Positions 54,001 to 64,000 of a stretch of 64,000 bases of DNA are shown in pieces; position 1 is the first letter of the stretch; every line of letters starts with the position of its first letter. Source of the stretch: Bryoerythrophyllum caledonicum (Eukaryota > Streptophyta > Bryopsida > Pottiales > Pottiaceae); assembly GCA_963971425.1 (NCBI GenBank), contig OZ020515.1, positions 14,338,291 to 14,402,290 of the forward strand. Reading direction: 5' to 3'. The notes beneath the pieces were generated by a model. The model saw only the letters and a list, made by a program, of their open reading frames with translations, ran no database searches and was not told where the DNA came from. Both the position numbers and the translations under genes were made by a program.

Positions 54001-57000
54001 AATCCAATGCTAGCTTTTCATGTGGTACTTGTGAACAACAGTTTGGTGGAACAGAGGAGTGGGAGAAAGAATGGTTGCATGAAGAAGGAAACGCTCTTGG
54101 TGGGGTGGTGGTGATCCTTGTAAAGGTCAATTCTAATGAGGTTATTTTGTCCCTAGCACCATGATCTTCAAGGAATAGAGCTTGCAGAAGTGGAAGATAA
54201 AGAATAGCGTGTGCTTAGAGTCCAACTTGCCATTTACTATATTTGCATGATGTTTCATTTTGGCCGGAGCAAAGAAGTAGCTAATTTGACGGCTTTGTAG
54301 TAATAGACCATTATGCAATTGATAGCATGAATATAATTTCAATTTTGTAGATTTCATGACAATGTGTTAATTTTGAAAATCACTAAATGACAACCAAGAA
54401 TGTTGTAAAACTAAATCAATGGAAAGGACATTGTACCACATGTGTTCCTCATACCATTTCAAATATGACATCATATTGAAGGATAAGCTTAAAATGGTAG
54501 AAGAAACACGTGTGGCCCTTCAATATGATGTTATATTTAAAAGCATACAAATTTTCCATTCTTTTAACAACAATGAAGGGCTCTTAAACAAAGACATAGG
54601 CTACTTATTGAGTATCTTGTGGCACCAAGAGGTCAATACAAGTAAGTTGACCAGTTACAAATCCTCAAACATCAACAATATGAAGAACAATTTTGCATTG
54701 AATAAGATGTAAATAATTTGGTTTTTATATTTAGCATTTGGAATTTGAAGTTTGTTAATTTTGAAGATTTATACTATTGATTCAATAGATTAAGAAAATA
54801 AAATTAAATGCAGGGTTGGCAATCTTATACAACAATTCAGAAGAAAAATGAAGCACCAATTGTATTTCAATTCAAGGATCCAATGGTGGCAATAACGAAC
54901 TTGTTTTCATTCCCAAAATTGTTGAGGACTTTAAACACCAATAGTCTATTGTAAAATTAGATCTAGAGAACAAGTGTACAATTCTTTGGATACATGTGAG
55001 TGGTGAGAAGAAACGGTAGGTAAATGCATTGGTTGCGTAAATCAAAGCTAACTTCCAATAACAATACTTAATTTACTTGGTAGTTGATATATTATTCCAT
55101 TGTAAAACATGCAATTGTGATTGACACATTTATATCAACTAATTAAAATGCGAGGAAGTTGTTGTAGTTCTAATAATATTTTATATTAATTGAGCCACGC
55201 TATTTTAGAGTAGTAGCTACGTATGTGCATTTTTAAAATGCACAAAACAAAATAGTAAGTCCGGGGAATGAGATGTCTAGCTTCTTAATCAAGAAGCACT
55301 TAGCATTTTGAAAAGTAATGATCATGCAAGATGAAAATAAGTCGTACTCTAGTTTCTACGTTAGTCATAACCAAAAGATTTGTCATAAATGCTACCCAAC
55401 ATTTGCAGAGTATCACTAACAAAATCTAACTGGCCTTTGAATAATTGAGCTCCACATCAAACTTGGAACACCTTTTTTTTGGAATGAAAATTAACTGTTG
55501 TACTCTGCAAGCCGAGATATCACTAATTTCTTCTAAGGGAATGAGGCGGTGGTCTCTAGGATGAAGGACTTCACTTTGAGGTTGTAAAACACCTTGGAGA
55601 CTCCAATGGAAGTGCCAAAGAATTGGATTCCAAAGACTTTTTTATCTTTGTCGTGTATATGAAAGGAGGCTCCCTCTTTCTTCAAAGTCCTTGTGATGAC
55701 CTTGAACTCTTTGGGAGGAGCTTCTTGGCACTATCGAGAATTCCAGCTTTTCATGAGTGATATTGAGAATTTTATAATTGAAGTCGATAGCGCCAAAAAG
55801 TTTCATCTGAGGTGCATATATGTAATATGATCCAGCATCATCTGCATTAGCATGTCGTGGCGGCAAACCAAAATTGGGCATGATATTGCAACGGAACATT
55901 AACACAACCTTGTTTCATGGTCAAATTTTAGGGCATGCAATAGTAACGTCTATTGAAAACATCTTTTTTCATGAAAAGCAACTAGATAAAAATCATACTT
56001 TGATGGGATTTTTATTTTATTTTCAAGTGAGCCTAATCATTGAAGTTTAAATAAAATTTTCATGGTCATTTACAGTGTAGTGTGAGAACTCATTGCAAGC
56101 ATCAAAACTATTATGGTGATTATATAATTGTATACATGTTATAATTATCATAATCAAGTAATTGTATTAAATATATTGTTACTATAATGACTTCCATATA
56201 TTTGTGCATGTGATGATTTATTCTTGGATTCTTCTTTATTCAATAAATTTACTATTTTTTGTTTGTATTGATCAATCTATTATTTTAAAAATTTATAATT
56301 TTGGTGTTATGATGTAATACTTTGATATTGATCTTATGCACCTATAATTTAATACAAATAAATGTTTATCAATGAAGGAATTGTTAGACAAAGATAGTTT
56401 GAGTCATATTTAGGTGGCATTTTGATCGAGGACATAAAAGAAGATGCAAATGATATCATGCAATGACAACTGATAACTTGCCTAGAGGGGAATCCAAGAA
56501 AACATCAAAATCTTAGTAGCTACATCCTATAAAGGGAAGTTAAATTTTTTAAATGAATCAGTTTTCAATTTAAAATGGACATGTTTATATACTAAAGTAC
56601 CTCTTTACTTGCTAGTATGTATTCACTTGCTTGCATATGTTTTGGATTGTACATTTTAGATTTTCCATAGTCATTTAACATGGTTGGAGAATTTATACCA
56701 AGAATTTTATATTGACAAATTGGACCAAAGTGATGGCAAATTCAAAATATTTTATGATATTTCCAAGACATAATTCCAACAACCACTCTTATTGAGCTTG
56801 ATCAACAATCATGATATATGTCATTTTCAAGATTACGGCATGAAAACACTATTCATGTTGATGAAAGTCTTCTCAAAATAATTAGGTGAGAGGAAATTTG
56901 CATGGATCTTTTATTCTCATTTGAATTTGAGAATGGTAAATGCAAATATAAGATCAAATTTAAATGATTGATAAAGATCTGCTTCCAACACTATCAAACA

Positions 57001-59257
57001 TGATGAGTCATTTTGATCCTTGCATTTGGCGAAATGATTTGCAATAGAATTATTTCTCTAAAGAAGTTTGGGCACATGCACATTGTTCTCATGAGAAAAA
57101 AATCTACCAAAGAAGTATAAAGAAAAATGCTTATGATTAAATTATGAAGTAGAATAACCACTAGGACATGTTGAGGACAATGGGTCATTAGCTTCAAGAA
57201 TTCTACAATGTTCAAGTTCAAAGAAGAACTATTGTTGATAAAGTTTGTGATGTGTGATATGACATTATCACAATTAGTATCAATATGACAAGTCAAAATA
57301 CTAATTTTATTCCATTTTTAGTTGATAATATGAGTTACAGCATTAAGTTGTCATCTATTTTTTTAATTTATTCCAAATTGTTATAATAGAATTGCAATAA
57401 GTTATTTTCTTTGGAGGTTAATGTTGGAGCATACATGCCAATATACATAGAGTTTGGTTGATCAAAGATGCACATAATATTATTCATGTCGAGAGGAGGT
57501 TACGTGTTGCCACGTAACATAAAAAATGCAACAACTTTTTCTATCATCAATGAGAGATTCTAAACTACTTGTTGCGTTCCAATATCATAATTGGAGAGGT
57601 ATTTAATTACCCTAAGTAAGTTTATCATTGACTTAATTTTAAATTATCAATGATATTATCAAGGTTAATATTTATTTTTTTGAATAGTTTTTTCAAAAGA
57701 TGAAGCTAAATTTTATTTGACTTTTGTTAGCTATTTTTTTATTTAAAGGTGTTCAGAGTTTCCAAAACACATATAATTCCAGATGATTTAGGAGGACGTT
57801 GAGGTGAGTTACTATGTACGAGCTTCACATTTATTCCATAGTCGCCCGAGATACAATAATATTGCACCATAGATTATAATTAAAAAAAAATTATTATGAT
57901 AGGAAAAAAAACAATACATCAAGAAAGTGCAAGAGATCCTTGACTTTGGAGTATAGTATATTAATTAGAAAGCATATTGAAAGTATATGTGAAGTAAGTT
58001 GATAAAGCAAAACACACATTGACTATGATGCATGGTGTACCACATTTTGATTAAAATAGTCATTTTTTGGTGAACAAGTGGAATTTTCAATTGAGATTGT
58101 TCGTTTGGTTAATGTAATGACACTAATGTCCTAAATGATGTAATCTTAAAATTTTGAAAATAAAATAAAAATAGTTGCAAATTGATGCAGACATTGAATA
58201 ATTGTTGATTAAAGTAGAGATTGAAATTATGTGAGACAATATGCATTGCAACAATAATTAATATTAGTATGAATGTTGCACCAATATTGATAGAATCAAA
58301 TGTTGAAATAATAATTGGAAAAATATGAATTGCAATATTAATGCACAAACATTAGCTAATAATTTTTTTTTACATTTTTTTCTCCATATTTATGTAATCT
58401 ATATTCAAATACATGATTGGTTCAAAATTACCAAAGTATTTATAGTTGTATTGTAATGTAATATGTAAAATAATTTCAATAGAATAACAAAATAATATCA
58501 GAAGAATATTGATTTAGTTGGACAATCTATTTAACATTGAAATATGGTGAAAACAATGTGAGAGTTAATTTGTGATTCAAACCACATTTTATTTTTCCAT
58601 GTCAGTTTTAAAATTTAGAGTGATAGAGGCAATTTTCATCAATTTTTTTGATAATACATAAACACGCAATTAAGCAATTATGCACTTGGCCAAGTGCACT
58701 GGTTGCTGGTAGAAAGCCACAAGTTATTTGCTCATAACTTTTTTTTAAATCAAAATTTGGCAAAAGTTTAATATGTTTTTTGTCAAATTTTTTTGGTGTT
58801 TGTCGTGTCATACCTTGGCATCTTCATGTTCATATCAGTAATATATTTTTTACATTTGCTACCATTTTTAGAAAATATATGATATCTCTTCTAGTTTACA
58901 AATCCTGCTACAAAATTATAATCATGTGCCCAAAGAGATTATAAATTTGTTATGAGTTATTATAGGATTTTAGAGTGCTGCACTACAAATACAATGTGTA
59001 AGAGATACAAAAATATATATGCAATTTCCTAAGACAGTGTAAAGTACCTCACTGTATTTTATAATGCAAAAACATACATAATCAAGCAATTCCACTCTAT
59101 TGCTGAGGAATTCTAAAATCAAACATATCATATGTACCACCCAATATATAAATATATACCACTCACCGAACGATAGATACATCTCAAACTGCATTATACT
59201 AACGTACTTGTCACCTAAACTGCGTGCATGCTCTACTATAGTATATAGCTCTAGGGC
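51061..59257. other. AT-rich intergenic DNA without supportable genes
   Basis: About 8 kb of AT-rich sequence. ORFs are short and their translations are low-complexity or unlike known proteins. The best, a minus frame at 53607-53798, has one hydrophobic stretch (YIVTTMIIVLALAVMFVVAS) and may be a decayed exon of a membrane protein. The minus frame at 55642-55905 is likewise unassignable. No tRNA, tandem repeat or transposon end was recognised. Confidence 0.5.
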
Positions 59258-62200
59258 TCAGAGCTCATCTTCTAGCGGAACGACTCCCTCCACGTGTCCA
59301 ATGGCGCTACGTACCATAGCGGACAATTCATGATCCTGCACTGAACGATCTCCCACATCTTCGATGCCAATGGACGCACACTCAACATATCGGTAATTGC
59401 CATGAACACCCTCCCGCGTATGCCTTATCCTATCATCATTGTAGAAAAAGCCATCCTCTGGATTGAAGGACATCTTTCGCTCTAACGAGAAGGCCCCCTA
59501 AAATGCAATGATGTCCTCGGATACGCTAGATCTTGGAACGGAAGGCAAACCTGGTCCAATATCACTCTGAGTACCTCCGAACGTCTCTTGTGTCTCCGAT
59601 ACAGGCTCTGTTTGAGAAGGCATCGAAGGCTGTAGAATCCTCCTATGCACCGAAAAAAAATTCCAATGAATCCAATTCATCTTCTTCCATCTCCAGCCTA
59701 GGACCATCAAATGTACGCCTCCCTCCTGCCCCTGCCGCCAAACCAACATCCACTACACCGGTATCTTGCATCTTCTCTGTACGTGTTGCACACGTCTCCC
59801 CTAAAGTATCTCCCACCGCCCGTTGCGTTGATGGAATCCTCTCTCTTGGAGGAGATTGGTTCACTCCATCTTCATCGGCGTCTGAACCACTATGAGATGA
59901 GAAATCTTCAGTGGTACTTGAACGTGGCAATCTCTCATGTAAACCACCTCCATCCTCATTGTCGTCTTCATTCCTCACTCCACCAACCGCCTCTTCAGTC
60001 TAAGGTACGATGTTGCAACCAGTACTTGTTCCACCAGTCCTGACCAACAATTGTCCTTGGAAATTGTCGGACAACTCATTGTACAGAAATGAAACTCTAT
60101 CTGTACAATCGTCAATGATGAAAACCTCAGATCCCTGGAAATCTCCTTCAAGGATCGTGGGAATGGCCGTAGATATGTTACACGCCACTAAACCCCAACC
60201 ACGGGGCAAGTATGAGCCCACTAGTCTTGCTAGCTCTGAAGGAGATCTCTTAAGTGAATCAACTTCAGAGGGTTGGCGTGCCTCACTCCAATGATCCAAG
60301 AAAACAAGAGAAAGTGGAACGTCTCCAGAAACATAGTTCAGGCCAGAAGATGTACCCACAGGGTGCTGCATACAAATCACAACATCGCCAATCGGTTGTA
60401 CTACTTGCTCTAGACGCCCATTCTTTATAAAATCGCGAGCATAGGGATTAATCGAGTTCGGATCAAATGCCCAACATCCACGTCGCATAGTACATCCCTC
60501 TGGAAGCTTCACCTTCGTGAAAAACTCTTTGTTGGCATACACGGCTGCTAGTAACAAGAAGATGACGTTCCATCGTTTAATATTTGCCATCCATAATGAC
60601 AGCTGTGCAAAAGCTGCAGATAACTGGGCGTCTCCCCAATGACCATCTCCATGCCTCCCACCGCCACGTCGACAATCAATCACCCACAAACATGGTTTCC
60701 CCAGCTCTATGTAGTCGGTGCGGAATAACCCTCTTCTACACCGAACCGGAAGAAGATTCTGTGTGTCGTTCTGGCCTGGCCTCTTAACTGCCATCTGCCA
60801 TTCCCAATTAGTAGTAGCCAGTCCTCCCACATCCACGGACAGTCCAATGTATCCACGCCCCCCTGCTGCAATGTCACCATAATGAAACCTGATGGAAAGG
60901 GGGATGAGGTAGCCTATGTCTTCGAGGTTAGACACCCTCCCCCGCACAGGAGCAGTCCAAGCTTTTTTCGTGGAAGCATTCAAAAGCTTTCCAAAGGTAT
61001 CAAGTTGTGTGTTACTCCTCGGAAGATACTTCCCTACACGAATATGAAAGAACTCCTCCATGGAATTAGGTGTACTTTCCTTGTTCTCGACCATCAACCA
61101 ACGGATGGAATTCATCACAGCTTCTCGTCTCTGATATCGATCAACCACGCCTGCAATCGTACGAGGATGTCAATTCTTGTCTTTTACACCGTCGAAGTAA
61201 TATGCTTGACGAGGTCTTACGCCATCCTCCTTCACCGGCTTCGCTGCAGCAGACTTTGCCAACCGAAGATAATATGGATTCGGAACCCTACTTAACGGCC
61301 TCAACCAATTCTGGGTCATCTCCTTTCTTGTTGGTCGTACGTCCACATTTGGATCCAGCTCTTTCTTCCTCGCCATGTCCTTCCACTTCTCCTCTTCCTC
61401 CTTGCTGTAAAAGAGAATGCCGTCTTCGTAGTCCTTGCATACTTGAATGATAGCTTCGAAGCAGTCATTGCTCGGATTCCATGCATGATTGGTCAGATCC
61501 TCCATGTTTTTGGCCAACCTCTTCACCGTGACAACTCCATCTCCTTTGGGCAACTTATGCACTACACTTGCCGCACTCACCAAAGCAACAGCCCTACGTG
61601 CATCGTCCGCACGTAGTGTGCTATCAGGCCTCCCATATAGATCCCAAATCTGACGGATCTTCCTCAAATCCTCCTCCATGGTAGAATATGACTGTCTTTG
61701 GAACTCCGCCACGTTGATCTGCGCAGACTTCTCAATGTAAAAGCGACGATCATCATACACCACAAAAGAGGCCTTCCGCCGCTCGAACGTGTCGAGGTAC
61801 TCAATTAAAGGCATAGTACCATCTCTCCACTGTTGTTGTACAAACTTACAAGCTGCTACTATGTGTTGCCCATCCACCGGTTCCCAAATGATATGATCTT
61901 GAAGCCAAGAGTACTGAGATCCCATGGCACCCTCTGCAGAAGCACTCCCGTGTGCAATGAACATGCGCTCAAATTCTCGCGCGGTTCCTACCAACGGAAA
62001 TGGCAACTCCTCCTTCTCAACGACACCATCATCGGTGGTAGTATGCACGATGTATCTGATCGGTCGAGGTACCAATCTACTCACCCGAGTCGCGGATTCC
62101 GGGTCTCTTAAGCGGTTAAATACTTCTCTGACCCTCTTCTGTGATAAAACCTGGTGGTTTGTTTCCGGATTCTCCACAGAGACAATGCGGTCTATGTGTG

Positions 62201-63224
62201 CCTTCAACACAAAATTCCCCCACACTGATCCTTTTGCAATCTCCTCCGTTGTAGGCACTGGTGCTTTTAAATACATAGAAGTTAGAACATCCTGTGGTAT
62301 CTCCGCATTGTCTTCAAAATCCTCTGGTACACTGTCTGATAGGTTGTGAAATGCTTCTTCTTCCGGCGCCATGGCTGACAAATCAGCTAAATCTCCCGGT
62401 GTAGATGTAGGGGCCCTACGATGACCATCAGACGTCCTAAGCCCCGACCTAGGAACCCTGCCATCTGATCTTACACTTCTCCCAATCAACCTCCTCCCGC
62501 TTGGATCCAAACTTGATGGGCCTTCTCTTGAACCAGAAGCTACATCACTCTCAACACGCCGTGGTCTCTTCGTAGGACGTCTACTCGTTAAAGGAAGATT
62601 AGGTAATGTTTGTACCTCAGAAGCTGTAGTAGGATGTTGGCCTTCACTTCCCATGCCTCTCTCCATTGGTCGCCAATCCAGTTGCAACGGCTCAGCAATA
62701 ATTCTATAAACTACTGTTTCTTCTGGTTCCGCTGGTGGGGCTTGAGTTGTCGCACGTGATGGGTCCCTCTCCCGAAATGCCTCATATCTAATATGTTCTT
62801 CCATAATCTTCTTAGCCTTCAGCACAATCTCTGGTGATAACGCTAAACAGGCTAAGACGTTGTTGTGTCTAGCAGTACGTACCGCAAGAGAGATGTTTAA
62901 CCAAAACGTCTGCAAGGATTTGAGGAATTTCACCTGACCTGGATTTTGAAGAAGATTCAAAGGGACAGGTGCAAGAAGCAACTTCTTCGAAAGAGAAGTC
63001 TTCACCTCCGATTGACATGGACCCACTGTGCAAGTAACGTATACCATATCATCACGTCGAAGAGTAATTCCCAGGATTTTGCCAAAACTGTTCCCCAACG
63101 CCGATGTACGCTTCCCCAACTCAAAGGGATAATCTGTCACCCATAAGAAGGCGCTCGACTCATCTACTTCCGCGATCCACCAGCCGTGGCTCTCCCAAAT
63201 TCTGTCAATATTTGGTGGTGCCAT
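59258..63224 (-). pseudogene. Large unrecognised gene with ParB-like signature, interrupted
   Basis: From the ATG at 63224 (MAPPNIDRIWESHGWWIAEV) one minus-strand frame is open for 684 codons, then a 39-base segment with a TGA, then another 380 codons to a TAG at 60000-60002. The frame goes on through an acidic tail (to about 59.65 kb). It shifts in a T run there, meets one more TAG near 59.5 kb and ends with EGVVPLEDEL at 59258. Parts: a beta-rich N-terminal domain (about 1-110), a disordered basic linker (about 190-330), and a mixed domain with EPVDGQHIVAAC at about residue 447 followed by KASFVVYDD and SAQINVAEF, resembling the ParB/sulfiredoxin fold (DG.HR..AA). A C-terminal alpha/beta-looking domain has VIDCRRGGGRHGDGHWGDAQ and YLPRGWGLVACNI, of unknown type. 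I know no named family. It may be a decayed host gene or part of a multicopy DNA element; spliced expression is not excluded. Confidence 0.55.
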
Positions 63225-63297
63225 AACGCAACACTCAAAAATCCTGTATATCATTACAAAACAATAGTCACTATTAGTATGGACTAAGAATTTTTGA

Positions 63298-64000
63298 ACC
63301 TCCACTCATTGCACAGTTTTTTAAATTTTCTACACTCCTTGTCTACCTCTAAAACTTTTGCCCTATAGAAGATCTAAATCCAATACCATCGTATTAAGCA
63401 TGTTGTTAGTTCTTTGGTGAAATAGCATATCAATCCAAGTCAATTATTTTCACACATTGTCACACATTTTCAGCCAAGGTACCAAAAAATCTTCTACCTT
63501 TCCACATAAAACTTTGAGATCTTCGTATGATTCACTTTTGATTTTTCCTACGGCATTTCGTGATGTAAACCTTCTTATTGACCATTTGGATTCTCATTTA
63601 CAACAATATCAAATTCACAAAAAAATATAACGTGAAATGAGAAGTTATGAACCTCCACTCATTGCACAATTTTTTTATATATGCTACACTCCTTGTCGAC
63701 CTCTAAATTTTTTTGCACCACAGAAGATCTAAATCCAATACCATCGTGTTAAGCATGGTGTTAGTTCTATGGTGAAATAGCATATCAATCCAAGTCAATT
63801 ATTTTCACACATTGTCACACATTTTAGGCCAAGGTACCAAAAAATCTTCTACCTTCCCACATAAAACTTTGGGATCTTTGTATAATTCACTTTTGATTTT
63901 TCCTACGGCATTATGTGATGTAAACCTTCTTATTGACCATTTGGATTCTCATTCAAAACAATATCAAATTCACAAAAAAATATAACGTGAATTGAGAAGT
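63298..64000. repeat. 353-bp tandem repeat, two copies, running off the window
   Basis: Copy 1 is 63298-63650 and copy 2 starts at 63651 and reaches the window end, by eye over 90% identical. Landmarks: ACCTCCACTCATTGCAC at each start, GAAGATCTAAATCCAATACCATCG, TTTTCACACATTGTCACACATTTT and CTTCTTATTGACCATTTGGATTCTCATT. The array begins 74 bases upstream of the start codon of the unrecognised gene. Diverged relatives lie at 44.03-44.77 kb. Confidence 0.88.

Noticed and set aside
55642-55905. 87-codon minus-strand ORF
   Set aside because: No motif, no neighbouring exons and AT-rich surroundings; insufficient for a gene call.
1-64000. TAG reassigned to glutamine, because several long frames are broken only by TAG
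   Set aside because: The NPH3-family gene uses CAG for glutamine and ends in TAA, and its family and intron structure are those of land plants, which use the standard code. Decay of methylated repeats explains the pattern better.

Overview
The window looks like nuclear DNA of a land plant in a repeat-rich part of the genome. Three things point there: one intact-looking multi-exon gene of the plant-specific NPH3/RPT2 (BTB-NPH3) family at 46.3-50.5 kb, several nested Ty3/gypsy LTR retroelement fossils of the non-chromodomain (Athila-like) kind, and CACTA, Helitron, SINE and MITE remains. I cannot name the species. The large unrecognised ORFs and the 490-residue N-terminal extension of the NPH3 protein fit a non-flowering lineage better than a well-studied angiosperm, but that is inference.

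Layout. 1-2.4 kb (minus): a coiled-coil orphan ORF probably carried by a retroelement. 4.5-14.4 kb (minus): Ty3/gypsy fossil A with gag, four zinc knuckles, protease, RT, RNase H and integrase, a primer binding site and a 1.9-kb LTR holding a CTTAAG minisatellite. 14.4-22.3 kb (plus): a second gypsy fossil B, cut by a 3,269-bp non-autonomous CACTA transposon with a perfect 3-bp target duplication and by a solo LTR of A's family. 22.3-26.5 kb: decayed retroelement-associated sequence, including two more copies of the orphan-ORF type and a promoter-like block.

26.77-26.97 kb is a 200-N gap. It is followed by about 3.85 kb of GC-rich, intronless, tightly packed bacterial DNA: mnmA start, a peroxiredoxin, a YqgE/AlgH protein, an exported protein, and the first 288 codons of dnaK. 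The block breaks off inside dnaK at an 8-bp microhomology with a 21-bp GC-rich plant minisatellite. The same minisatellite lies on the other side of the gap in the opposite orientation. An assembly chimera with a plant-associated alphaproteobacterium is the simplest reading; recent transfer is the alternative.

31.5-45 kb: more retroelement-associated debris, a small ORF with an EAR-like motif, a PIF1/Helitron helicase remnant, a 20-bp tandem array, an inverted pair of about 115-bp MITEs, a possible CACTA end, a SINE with clear target duplications, and a copy of a 353-bp repeat. 46.3-50.5 kb: the NPH3-family gene, seven exons, with one apparent GC-AG intron and a C-terminal site of the kind that binds 14-3-3 in Arabidopsis NPH3. 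50.5-59.2 kb: AT-rich sequence with no gene I can support. 59.3-63.2 kb (minus): a roughly 1,300-codon unrecognised protein gene, interrupted a few times, with a ParB-like signature. 63.3-64 kb: two tandem copies of the 353-bp repeat, running off the window end.
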